The notes: a model not told the origin generated them from the letters alone. A stretch of DNA of 43,017 bases from Crenarchaeota archaeon 13_1_40CM_3_52_10 (GCA_001918765.1 MNGO01000011.1:1-43017); one strand, 5' to 3'. Counted from the first letter of the stretch, positions 27,363 to 36,556 are shown. Program-made: numbers and translations.

Positions 27363-28096
27363 AGTTCCTTCGGTCTCTCGAAATAGTAGCTACGCAGGAG
27401 TTCCTCATCTCGCCAGCTATCTCCAACCTTACGCTTGATCTGACCAAGTTCTTTGTTCGTCTTCGAAATGAATTCCTCATGTTCTGCAACGAACCCAACA
27501 AATCTCTCTCGTGCCACATTGTAGTCGGCCCGATAGGTTGGAACAGTCTTCCCCGTACCGGAATCCAATAAGGTTCTGATCTGAACAATTGGTCTTGCTA
27601 CAAGCACATCACGGTAGAACCGAATCATGCTCGATAGCAAGTCAGCAACCCAAACGAAAGCGTTCAGGCTGGGTTTGAGGGTTCTCACTCCGTTCTGCAA
27701 ATCATATGCCAGCATATTCGCATAGTGCGGCTCAACAACCAGCACTGAGTCAAACCCTGGGTTGTTCCTAATGTTGCCAATCACGTACTGAGGATTGTTC
27801 GTCATGTTGTATTCGGTGAACGCTCGGAATCTCTCACAGAATCTCGCAAGCTGGGGGTAGCTTCTGCGGGAATTCCGATTTCTCCGCCATTCTTCATTCC
27901 ATCTTCGAAGTGGCCGATACCAAACCCAGACTACGAAGAGGATGGCTGATGTTCCAACAATCAGAGCCGAGGCAATTTGGACTTCTATCGAAAGATTCTG
28001 TCTTGCACTGAAGAATTGGAGAACGAGCCCAGCCAAGAGAAGAGAGCCGCCGAAGCACTCGGACGGACCGGTCAATACTCGACTCTCGATATCCAT
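27359..28096 (-). CDS. membrane protein of unknown function
   Basis: Two N-terminal TM segments (LLLAGLVLQFF; IASALIVGTSAILFVVWVW) and a soluble domain. Confidence 0.6.
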   Translation of the reverse strand: MDIESRVLTGPSECFGGSLLLAGLVLQFFSARQNLSIEVQIASALIVGTSAILFVVWVWYRPLRRWNEEWRRNRNSRRSYPQLARFCERFRAFTEYNMTNNPQYVIGNIRNNPGFDSVLVVEPHYANMLAYDLQNGVRTLKPSLNAFVWVADLLSSMIRFYRDVLVARPIVQIRTLLDSGTGKTVPTYRADYNVARERFVGFVAEHEEFISKTNKELGQIKRKVGDSWRDEELLRSYYFERPKEL

Positions 28097-28161
28097 TCTT
28101 CCTTAGGTGGAACCCGTATTCCACAACCTTTCCGATAGAAAGTTCGTAGGTTGGGGAATGG

Positions 28162-28210
28162 TGCGGGAGGTGGGATTCGAACCCACGAACCCCTACGGGA
28201 CAACTCCCGC
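28162..28210 (-). pseudogene. tRNA-Leu-like mini-structure: full acceptor stem, long variable arm and T-arm, no contiguous D or anticodon arms; CCA at 28159..28161
   Basis: GCGGGAG-TTG-TCCCGTAGGGGTTC-GTGGG-TTCGAAT-CCCAC-CTCCCGC-A. Confidence 0.6.
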
Positions 28211-28397
28211 ATACCAAGTCTCTTCCCGTGTCACAGCCCCGCTGATGCAAGGCCCTAATTGGCTTTCCCCGGTCTAGCCAAACCGCGTCTGGATCGACAG
28301 TACTGGAAAAACGTTTAATTCCGCCGCGACCGGTCCCACCGAACACTCAGACTAGAGCATGCTCTAGCAGCCAAATTCATACATGTGAACCTAGCCC

Positions 28398-28844
28398 ATG
28401 ACAACAGCGAAGAGAAAGACCCGGAAGCTCAGAGGATCTAGATGCCACGGCTGGGGACGTTCCGGCCAGCACCGAGATTCAGGAATGCTCGGCGGACATG
28501 GCAACGCGGGCTGGAAACGCCACAAGTGGTCCGCGGTCATACGGTACGACTTGCAGATGGGAAGCAGAGGCTTCCACCCGGTCCGACAAAAGATCACAAA
28601 CGCGATCAACGTAAGCGACCTGGTCCTACAACTAGACCGGCTGATAGAAGAGGGCTCCGCGAAACAAGCGGGCAGCATGGTCGAGGTTGACCTTGGAAAA
28701 GCAGGTTACCAGAAGCTGCTGGGAAATGGCGTGATAAGCCAGCCGCTAAGAATAATTGTTGCGAAGACCTCCGAACGTGCCCAAGAGAAAATTGGAAGGG
28801 CTGGCGGAGAAATCGTCCTCCCAACAAAGAACAAACAGGACTGA
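28398..28844 (+). CDS. rpl15: 50S ribosomal protein uL15
   Basis: KTRKLRGSRCHGWGRSGQHRDSGMLGGHGNAGWKRHKWS. Confidence 0.95.
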   Translation: MTTAKRKTRKLRGSRCHGWGRSGQHRDSGMLGGHGNAGWKRHKWSAVIRYDLQMGSRGFHPVRQKITNAINVSDLVLQLDRLIEEGSAKQAGSMVEVDLGKAGYQKLLGNGVISQPLRIIVAKTSERAQEKIGRAGGEIVLPTKNKQD

Positions 28845-30347
28845 TCACTAACGGTCAGGTTCATAGAACTATTCCAACCCCTGACCAGAATCCTTCCAGG
28901 AGTCAGATCACCAACTAGAGACGTTGGTTTCACAGAGAAGCTGATCTGGACCGCCATCACGCTCGTCGTCTATCTGATAATGGCCGAGACACCCATCTAC
29001 GGAATCACACACACGGGGAACATTAACGACCAGTTTGGACCCCTACGAGTCATCTTCGCATCCAACCGCGGAACACTAGTCGAGCTCGGAATCGGGCCAA
29101 TAGTCACAGCCGGACTGATACTCCAAGTGCTCTCTGGCTCCAAGATGATCAACGTCGACTTCACAAACCCAGCGGACAGAGCATTGTTCACTGGCGCGAG
29201 TAAGGTACTGTCGGTGTTCATGACCGTCTTCGAGGGAATAGCCTTCTTGATAGGAGGAGCATACAACGTCACGAACAGTGCGGGACAGCTTATCACGCCA
29301 AGCCTGCAAGCTCAATTCCTAATCCTCACCCAGCTCGTAGTCGCAGGAGTCGTCATCATCCTCCTGGACGAGATGCTCCAGAAAAAATGGGGCTTCGGCA
29401 GCGGAATCAGCCTCTTCATAGCCGCAGGAGTCTGCCTTTCCATAGTATGGAGCACCATCGGGCCAATATCACCAGTCGCAGATGGGAAATATTTTGGCGC
29501 GATTTTCGCCTTCGTCCAATCGATCGGACCCGTCCTCTCGAACCCCGGAAGCTTCTCTTCATGGCAGAGCGCGCTCTATAGAGGAGGGAGCGGTCTTCCG
29601 GACATGGTCGGACTGTTCACGACCATAGGCGTGTTCATCCTCATAATCTACCTCAACGGGCTGCGCGTCGAGGTCCCGGTCTCATACGCGAGATACAGAG
29701 GTTTCAGGGGACGCTTTCCGATCAAGTTCTTCTACGTATCCAACATACCCGTCATCTTCGCTGCCGCCCTCTTCGGAAACATCTTTTTCATCGGGCAACT
29801 GCTCTTCCAAAGATACAACCCCACATGTTCCAGCACAGGCCTAAACTTCTGGCTCAGCCTCTTCCCCGGCTGCTTCGTACCTACCAGCTCGACAAACGCA
29901 CAACTCGTTCCCAGCAAAGGACTTGCATACTACACGTTCGCGCCTAGATCCATCACCGTCGTCCTTCAAGACCCCATTAGAGCCGCAGTCTACATGGGCA
30001 TCTTCGTCCTCGCATGCGTTTTCTTCGCGGTGACATGGGTAGAGGTCGGTGGAATGGACTCGAAGACGGTCGCAAAACAGCTGATAGACTCCGGGATGCA
30101 AGTAGAAGGATTCAGACGTTCCGGCACCACCATCAGACAGATCCTTGACCGCTACATACCCACGGTCACAATCATGGGAGGAATCGTAATAGGCACCATA
30201 GCGGCCGGGGCCGATTTCCTGGGCGCCTTCGGCACGGGAACAGGGATTCTACTGACAGTAGGCATCATCGAACAATACTATGAGATACTGGTCAAGGAGA
30301 GAATTACCGAAATATACCCTGGAGTCAAGGGATTCCTCGGACAGTGA
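28845..30347 (+). CDS. secY: protein translocase subunit SecY (5' end uncertain; first ATG at 28980 is too late)
   Basis: In-frame upstream extension SLTVRFIELFQPLTRILPGVRSPTRDVGFTEKLIWTAITLVVYLI-MAETPIYGI directly after the uL15 TGA. Confidence 0.9.
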   Translation, partial: SLTVRFIELFQPLTRILPGVRSPTRDVGFTEKLIWTAITLVVYLIMAETPIYGITHTGNINDQFGPLRVIFASNRGTLVELGIGPIVTAGLILQVLSGSKMINVDFTNPADRALFTGASKVLSVFMTVFEGIAFLIGGAYNVTNSAGQLITPSLQAQFLILTQLVVAGVVIILLDEMLQKKWGFGSGISLFIAAGVCLSIVWSTIGPISPVADGKYFGAIFAFVQSIGPVLSNPGSFSSWQSALYRGGSGLPDMVGLFTTIGVFILIIYLNGLRVEVPVSYARYRGFRGRFPIKFFYVSNIPVIFAAALFGNIFFIGQLLFQRYNPTCSSTGLNFWLSLFPGCFVPTSSTNAQLVPSKGLAYYTFAPRSITVVLQDPIRAAVYMGIFVLACVFFAVTWVEVGGMDSKTVAKQLIDSGMQVEGFRRSGTTIRQILDRYIPTVTIMGGIVIGTIAAGADFLGAFGTGTGILLTVGIIEQYYEILVKERITEIYPGVKGFLGQ

Positions 30348-30358
30348 CCCCGAGAACT

Positions 30359-30948
30359 TGTCCCGCACTATCATAGTGGCCGGCATACCAGGGGTCGGCA
30401 AAACCACGGTTCTTCAAGAACTGGAGAGCGTCGCTCGGGAAAAGAACGTTCCATTGAAGATAGTGAACTTTGGAAATGTAATGAACGAGCTATTCAAGAA
30501 ACGTGGAAAAACTGTTCATCGGGACCATATGCGCCGCCAAGACCTCGAACTCCAGGCTAAAGTCCAGGAACAAGCCGCACGCGAGATCGGAAAGACAGGC
30601 GGCAAATCAGCACTGGTCGTCGACACTCACATGTTCGTACGGACCAAGGATGGAATCTGGCCCGGAACGCCCCGAAGAGTTCTAGAACAGCTTGACCCTG
30701 GCCTCATCATTTTGATCGAAGCTGATCCCGAGGACATTGCGAGGAGAAGGAATGCGGATAGAACGCGTGAGAGAGACAGTAAGACCGTTGACGAGGCTCG
30801 CACGGACCTTGAATGGTCAAGATACATGGCAAGCGCCAATGCTGTTCTGGCCGGCGCGCCAATCCAGATAGTTCTGAACCCAGATGGACATCAACGACGA
30901 GCAGCAGAGGACCTATTAGCGCTAATCCAGAAGCGGACCCTACAATGA
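30359..30948 (+). CDS. adkA: archaeal-type adenylate kinase (TTG start likely)
   Basis: TIIVAGIPGVGKTTVLQELE...IVNFGNVM...VDTHMFVRTKDGIWPG. Confidence 0.92.
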
Positions 30949-31496
30949 GTTTCATAGACGATATCCTGAACACATTAGCCGCGCCTCTCCATCAATACAG
31001 TCATCCACCCTCTGCAACGCTCCTGGTGCTGGGCGCAGCGATCGTCCTCTCACTCATTACCATGTCCGCTAACAGGTTCCTCGTGAACTACAAGATGATC
31101 GCAAACTCCAGACGCGAGTACATGGCCTGGACAAGCGCGGTGAGGAAGGCCAAGAAAGATGGTGACGAGAAAGCGCTTGAGAAGCTCATGAGACGTCAGT
31201 CGGCGATGATGAAGATGAGTTCGCGATCGACCTTCGAGCAGTTTAAGACATACCCGATTACGATCGTACCTTTTCTCTTGATCTACTACACGGTGGTCAG
31301 GGCGATCGGCTCGATCCCGGTAGCATATGCACCGCTCGTCCTGCCCTTTACTACGGCGACGACTAACGGGATGTTTTCCGTGCTGTCCTTGTTTTACTGG
31401 TATCTTATCTGCTCGTTTACTCTGAGCATTCCATTGTCAAGGTTGTTTGGAGTCCAATCTTCGTTCTCAATGACCCCATCGGGAGATTCTAAATGA
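30945..31496 (+). CDS. DUF106/EMC3-like archaeal YidC-type membrane insertase
   Basis: MSFIDDILNTLAAPLHQYS... TM segments and YKMIANSRREYMAWTSAVRKAKKDGDEKALEKLMRRQ. Confidence 0.88.
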   Translation: MSFIDDILNTLAAPLHQYSHPPSATLLVLGAAIVLSLITMSANRFLVNYKMIANSRREYMAWTSAVRKAKKDGDEKALEKLMRRQSAMMKMSSRSTFEQFKTYPITIVPFLLIYYTVVRAIGSIPVAYAPLVLPFTTATTNGMFSVLSLFYWYLICSFTLSIPLSRLFGVQSSFSMTPSGDSK

Positions 31497-31765
31497 CTCG
31501 TCCATCGCAGAGGACGAGTGGACGCCGGAAGAAGGTGCTTACTCTGCCGTCTGGTGTTCGGACTATCCATTTTGCTGCCAAGGCGCACAGGAGTGCTCAA
31601 TGTTCCCGATGTGGGGCGGAGTTGCATGGAGTGGTGACAGGTAGGCCGGTCGGAGTGGCAAAGAGTTCTCGTGTTCCCTCTCGTCCGTTTGCTGGAGTGC
31701 TGTGTGGCAACTGTCTGGCGTTTGAGATTAGACGTGTTGCTCGCGCCTCAGGTTCTATCGATTGA
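31493..31765 (+). CDS. rpl34e: 50S ribosomal protein eL34
   Basis: GRRKKVLTLPSGVRTIHFAAKAHRSAQCSRCGAELHGV...SRPFAGVLCGNC. Confidence 0.93.
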   Translation: MTRPSQRTSGRRKKVLTLPSGVRTIHFAAKAHRSAQCSRCGAELHGVVTGRPVGVAKSSRVPSRPFAGVLCGNCLAFEIRRVARASGSID

Positions 31766-32358
31766 TTGTGACAGTTAGCGGGCCTCATGGGTCCGGCAAG
31801 TCTACCTACGCGGCGAAGCTCGCCGGATCGCTTGGTCTCCGTCATGTGTCAGCTGGGCTAATGTTCAGAAAACTAGCCGATGAGAGGAAGGTTTCGCTGG
31901 AAAAATTTCAGGAGTTGGCTGCCACTGAACCGAGTATTGACCGGTTGGTAGATGAGAGGACAATGACAGAGGCGGAGAGAGGTGATGTGGTGGTTGATGG
32001 ACAGCTTGCGGGGTGGGTTTTGAAAGAGGTTTCTGACCTGAGGGTTCTGTTGACCGCCCCGTTGGTGGTGCGGCTGGAGAGGATTGCTTCAAGAGACCAC
32101 ATTAGTCTGGAGGAGGCCAGGAGGCAGACACTGCACAGAGAAGGAGTGCAAGCTGAGAGATATCGCAAACATTACGGGTTCAGCGTGGATGATTGGTCCA
32201 TATACCAACTAATCCTCGATACGAGTTTCGGCTCGATTGAAGATACCGCAGAGATCCTGCTTGCTGCGGCTCTTACGGCGAAGAACGCGAAGATTGGGAA
32301 TATTCGAGAGAAGAACCCTAGAGTTCAGCCTATCCCAGCGAACACCGTTCACCCATAA
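31762..32358 (+). CDS. cmk: cytidylate kinase
   Basis: IVTVSGPHGSGKSTYAAKLAGSLGLRHVSAGLMFR; order uL15-secY-adk-DUF106-eL34-cmk. Confidence 0.92.
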   Translation: MIVTVSGPHGSGKSTYAAKLAGSLGLRHVSAGLMFRKLADERKVSLEKFQELAATEPSIDRLVDERTMTEAERGDVVVDGQLAGWVLKEVSDLRVLLTAPLVVRLERIASRDHISLEEARRQTLHREGVQAERYRKHYGFSVDDWSIYQLILDTSFGSIEDTAEILLAAALTAKNAKIGNIREKNPRVQPIPANTVHP

Positions 32359-32506
32359 CACACCCACGGACCGCGACAGAGTTGTGGCTAGGGTACATGC
32401 TATCCGGATAGCCACAGCACTGATTCTCTATCGGAACCATCGTCCAGTAACAACATCCTCATTCCAGAGAATCTGGTCATAGTCGTGCATGTCCCTCCGG
32501 GGTTGA

Positions 32507-33145
32507 CCTCTCCTGGCAGTACAGAGCACAGAGCTAGTAGTTCAAGAGACAGGCAGTCGTAGTGCTGAACTAGTCTTCGGCTCCATAGATGGCCTGTTTT
32601 CTGTCCTCGGCATCATTTCAGCAGCAGGCTCAGCGGCACTCATACCAGTCCAGATCTTCGCAACAGGTGTGGGAGGAGCGGTCGCGGGTGCACTCTCCGT
32701 TTTTGCTGCAACCTACCTAGCCGAGACACACGAAAAGAAAACTCGGCTACTGGAAGCGATAACACGGACAAACCGCCAGAGGTCACGACAAACCAATGGC
32801 AACAAGAAAAAACCAGCTCCCCTCACAACGGAACATCCGAAGATCCATCGATTGTTAGGAAAAATCAATCGAAGAGCGTTAGGCTCCGGAATAGTCACCG
32901 CCATCACATCGGCTCTCGCATCTTTGGTTCTACTTTTGCCCCTGGTCCTATTCCCCGACACATACGCTGTAACCGCATCAATCGTCATAGGAGTCCTATT
33001 GCTCTTCTTGCTAGGAGCATTCCGAGGAGTCACTCTGAAACAGTCAGCCGCGAAATCCGCCCTGAAAATGGTCATTTTAGGAATTCTCGTAATATTGGCG
33101 AGTAAAGTCCTCGGTTCCTACGTTCTGAAGCTCGTAACCCAGTAG
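32507..33145 (+). CDS. VIT1/CCC1-like membrane transporter family; open frame from 32507, no canonical start (CTG at 32513, or ATG 32489 followed by in-frame TGA at 32504)
   Basis: SAELVFGSIDGLFSVLGIISAAGSAALIPVQIFATGVGGAVAGALSVFAATYLAETHE precedes the ORF-track start. Confidence 0.75.
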   Translation, partial: PLLAVQSTELVVQETGSRSAELVFGSIDGLFSVLGIISAAGSAALIPVQIFATGVGGAVAGALSVFAATYLAETHEKKTRLLEAITRTNRQRSRQTNGNKKKPAPLTTEHPKIHRLLGKINRRALGSGIVTAITSALASLVLLLPLVLFPDTYAVTASIVIGVLLLFLLGAFRGVTLKQSAAKSALKMVILGILVILASKVLGSYVLKLVTQ

Positions 33146-34129
33146 CTACGGAATACCACCGGCAAGAATCTTCACCAACTTTGAAGAATCAATATTTCCG
33201 CCGGACACAATGCAGACAATTTTCCCTGACCCAGCCCTGCCCGTCGTAGCCGCAGCGACAGATGCTGCTCCAGCACCTTCGGCGACAATCCTGTTGCGCT
33301 CTATCAAGAGCTTGATGGCAGCGGCGATCTCTGAGAGAGAAACGACCAGGGGCAGAAGCAGGGTCCGAGCGCGCTCCCACATTTCGGGGAGAACACTTTT
33401 TCCACCGATACCATCGACGAAACTAGGGGTTCTATTGATCTCCTGGGCTGAACCAGCGGCGAAGGACGCGGACAGTGGCGCTGCGGTTTCCGGCTCGACA
33501 GCGTAGATTCGAGTCTGAGGACTTTTCGCGCGGATTGCTGATGCGATGCCTACGGATAGTCCTCCGCCTCCAAATGGTATGACAACTGACTCCGCGTCGG
33601 GTAAGTCTTCGAGGACTTCCAGGCCCGCGGTTCCGTTTCCTGCCATCATTCGAATATCTGCGAAAGGATGAACGAACACGGAGCCGTCAAGGGGAGGATA
33701 TCGATGAGTGACGACGACCTTCCAGACTTCGTCAAACGAGGCTTGGATGATTTTTGCGCCGAACCTTCTGATCGCTTCTAGCTTTGTCTCTGGAGCATTG
33801 TCAGGAACGATTACTGTACACGGAATTTTGTTTTGACGCGCTTGCCAGGCGAGAGCTTGGGCCATGTTTCCCGCGCTGCAGGTGTATACTCCACGCTTTC
33901 TTGCGTCTGGACCCGCGAGGGCGATCGCGTTGCTGGCGCCTCGGACTTTGAAGGAGCCGGTTGGCTGTAGATTCTCCAATTTCAGAAAGATATCCGCCGG
34001 CCCATCGACGTTCAAACGGACGAGTGGAGTTCGCAGAACTTTGCCCTTGATGCGTTCTCTGGCTTCTTCGATAAATTTCAGGGGTATTGGGCCACGTATT
34101 TCCGAGCCTCGAACGGCTTTTTCCAGCAC
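33146..34129 (-). CDS. PLP-dependent threonine/serine dehydratase family
   Basis: LKLENLQPTGSFKVRGASNAI; GGGGLSVGIASAIRAKSP. Confidence 0.92.
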   Translation of the reverse strand: MLEKAVRGSEIRGPIPLKFIEEARERIKGKVLRTPLVRLNVDGPADIFLKLENLQPTGSFKVRGASNAIALAGPDARKRGVYTCSAGNMAQALAWQARQNKIPCTVIVPDNAPETKLEAIRRFGAKIIQASFDEVWKVVVTHRYPPLDGSVFVHPFADIRMMAGNGTAGLEVLEDLPDAESVVIPFGGGGLSVGIASAIRAKSPQTRIYAVEPETAAPLSASFAAGSAQEINRTPSFVDGIGGKSVLPEMWERARTLLLPLVVSLSEIAAAIKLLIERNRIVAEGAGAASVAAATTGRAGSGKIVCIVSGGNIDSSKLVKILAGGIP

Positions 34130-34201
34130 TACTGATCAGCCGACCGATACGGGTTCTCAACTCTTAAACACCAATGGAGCAATGCCGACCAGCGGGGTCT
34201 C

Positions 34202-34594
34202 ATGCGAAAGGAAGCTGTGAAAACTGGTCCCGCGCCTTTGGGTCTTCCATTTTCGCCGGCTGTAAAGTTTGGAGATCTATTGTTCGTTTCCGGGCAAGGA
34301 CCAATCGACAAAACCGGGAAAGTAATTCCTGGCGACATCCGAACACAAACAAACGCTACTTTGGAGAATTTCAAGAGAATCATGGAAGCCGCAGGGTCCA
34401 GTATGGACTGCGTCCTCCAGACTACAGTCTACCTCAAGGATGTCGCTGATTATTCTGCGATGAACGAGACCTACTCCAGTTTCTTCAATGACCCGAAGCC
34501 GGCGAGGACGACTGTCCAGGCGGGCGACCTGCTCTTCGGGATGAAGGTAGAGATTCAGGGCATCGCTTATGTCCCTGACAGACAGAGAAAGTAG
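34202..34594 (+). CDS. RidA/YjgF family
   Basis: GPAPLGLPFSPAVKFGDLLFVSGQGPID...TRTQTNATLENFKRIMEAAGSSMDCVLQTTVYL. Confidence 0.92.
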   Translation: MRKEAVKTGPAPLGLPFSPAVKFGDLLFVSGQGPIDKTGKVIPGDIRTQTNATLENFKRIMEAAGSSMDCVLQTTVYLKDVADYSAMNETYSSFFNDPKPARTTVQAGDLLFGMKVEIQGIAYVPDRQRK

Positions 34595-34964
34595 CATCAG
34601 TAATCCTTCTCAGAGAGGGTCGTCCCTGAAGCACAGCAAACACCAGTTCCTCTATCTCACTACCGAAGGGTGGAAGACCAAGACACCGCATCGAATAGAA
34701 ATCTGGTACATCCGACACCAAGAGCGATTCTACCTCATCTCACAGTATCGTGACGAGGGTCACTGGGTACAGAACATCAAGAACCATCCGCGAGTCACGT
34801 TTGAAGTAGACAGTGACAAGTATGTCGGATTAGGCCGAGTCGTCGATGCTGACGATGAGCCGGAACTGGCCAAGAAGATAACGGAACTCATGGAAGCCAA
34901 GTACCAATGGAGCGACGGACTGATCATAGAACTCAGACCGGAACCAGGCACCGAGCAGAAATAA
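34569..34964 (+). CDS. DUF385/nitroreductase (F420-dependent Ddn-like) or PNPOx-like split-barrel protein
   Basis: FLYLTTEGWKTKTPHRIEIWYIRHQERFYLISQYRDEGHWVQNIKNHPRVTFEV. Confidence 0.75.
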   Translation: MSLTDRESSISNPSQRGSSLKHSKHQFLYLTTEGWKTKTPHRIEIWYIRHQERFYLISQYRDEGHWVQNIKNHPRVTFEVDSDKYVGLGRVVDADDEPELAKKITELMEAKYQWSDGLIIELRPEPGTEQK

Positions 34965-35046
34965 CAATGGTGACCAGTGGCGGGGACCAAAGCTTCGGCT
35001 CGGAACCTGCATTCAAGGAGTTTACTCTTATATTGAGCATCCAACT

Positions 35047-35538
35047 TTGCTTTCTCGAGGAGTGTCGTCGACGGTTTCAAGCCAGCTTTCTGTTGACAAG
35101 GTCGTGGAGGTCGTCGAATTTCAAGACCTGAAGGACTTGTCGGATACTGGCGCGGTTGAAGCTCTTGCGAAAGAATTTGGCATTGTATATGTTACCGCGA
35201 TCACACGGGATGGCTGTTCAGGTTGCATGGAGCAGAAGCCCTTGTTCCGAGAGCTTGCCCAAAAAATGAAAACGGATCTTGGCAAAAGGGTTCATTTCGC
35301 GAACGTTCATGTTCGCTATACGGAGGACGATCGGCAAGAGTCTTGGAATAGCAAGAAGGTCTTTCGACACGCCGCGTATCCAACGTATCTTGTTCATGTG
35401 AGATCCAAGAACGGCGTCCTAGAAGTCTACAGGGCGATTTATCCCAATATGGAGGAGCTGGAGAAACAGACGCGAGAATCCTTAGACCTTGCGGCATTCT
35501 ACAAGGATGCAGTCTGGGAGAAGCTAGAAAACGTCTAG
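35047..35538 (+). CDS. thioredoxin-fold protein with CSGC active-site-like motif
   Basis: VYVTAITRDGCSGCMEQKPLFRELAQKMK...AAYPTYLVHVRSKNG. Confidence 0.72.
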   Translation: MLSRGVSSTVSSQLSVDKVVEVVEFQDLKDLSDTGAVEALAKEFGIVYVTAITRDGCSGCMEQKPLFRELAQKMKTDLGKRVHFANVHVRYTEDDRQESWNSKKVFRHAAYPTYLVHVRSKNGVLEVYRAIYPNMEELEKQTRESLDLAAFYKDAVWEKLENV

Positions 35539-35750
35539 CTCGCTGTGGCTTCGAGATCGTAGAGGCCAGCGAGAGCGCCATGTATAGGATGGTTGTCGAA
35601 CAACCGGAAGAATCCGCCTAGGACGAGGAATAGGCCTCCGAGCTGTAGGCTGAGGACTGCATGCTGGTAGCCGAGTGTCCGGGAACCTAGGAGGAGAGAC
35701 GAGAGCGTTAGGGTGAGGCCGAGGAAGGCGACTATCTTGGTCTTGAGCAT
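35535..35750 (-). CDS. small membrane protein
   Basis: 71 aa, two hydrophobic segments. Confidence 0.5.
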   Translation of the reverse strand: MLKTKIVAFLGLTLTLSSLLLGSRTLGYQHAVLSLQLGGLFLVLGGFFRLFDNHPIHGALAGLYDLEATAS

Positions 35751-36144
35751 GCGGGCACTACAGCATCAATCACAAGATATGGAATGGAAGATGAAGCTAT
35801 AATGCTGACCCAACCTTCTCACGGAACAATAGTAAAAACAAGGAACGGAGAAAGCACTTATGCGCCGCCAGGTTACTTGAAACATACCTCCTTTTTCGTT
35901 AAGGCGGCCCGCTGTCCTGCGTTGATCCTGGGCGATCCTGTAGGGGTTTGAAAGAGACGATTGGCATCGGCCTAGCACTTTCGCAGTGGTCCGGGGAGAC
36001 CATTCATGCGTCGTGAGAGCGTTGACACATATCCCCTTTTTCCAGAGTCACCTGCCAGTCCGGTGTAGATTCGGGCGAGTCTGGCGATTCAAGCCCTGGT
36101 CTGGGCTTTGATGAGACGAGAAAAATCGCGGTTATATCCGTGAA

Positions 36145-36451
36145 TCCCAAATGATTCCGGGGCGAAATCTTGGGGATGCCGCAGATTCAATATCAGGGTT
36201 GATAATGGGCGATTTTCTAATCCGGAAGTTTCCCGTCAACCACTCTTGCGACGCGAGACTCGGTCGCTAAGACCCCCTATTTTCTAGAAACCATTTCCTG
36301 TCTGGCACCGATGACACGCGAGTCCGGGTGATCAGGGCACAATTCTGGTTCGGATGACCTAGCAAAGAAGACGACAATCCCGAACGAATTTCGGGAGAGT
36401 TCCATGAGGTGTCCCAGATTCGGGATCAGGGCTGATTCTGAGCGAGTTTTT
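36145..36451. repeat. degenerate tandem duplication in non-coding DNA (unit A 36145..36218, unit B 36378..36451)
   Basis: Gapless 74-nt alignment, about 49/74 identical by hand count; weaker similarity continues upstream. Confidence 0.5.
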
Positions 36452-36556
36452 CCATGCCCTAGGCGACTTCTTGCATTTCTTGTAGAGGGTTCTGTACAAT
36501 TGCCCTTGGCATGAGAGCGCGTCAAAGAAGGCCTGGGGGGTTTCTACAGGTATGTC

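Noticed and set aside
28240-28300. Reading 28160-28300 as one complete multi-intron tRNA-Leu using the D-arm-like hairpin
   Set aside because: The 5' acceptor strand next to that hairpin (ACGCGGT) does not pair with CTCCCGC and no consistent anticodon stem with BHB boundaries could be found.
35047-35538. Canonical thioredoxin call
   Set aside because: CxxC is CSGC in an atypical context; kept only as thioredoxin-fold rather than a named enzyme.
36075-36460. C/D-box sRNA candidates (TGATGA and CTGA motifs)
   Set aside because: Boxes are not at suitable spacing and no terminal stem or guide target was apparent.
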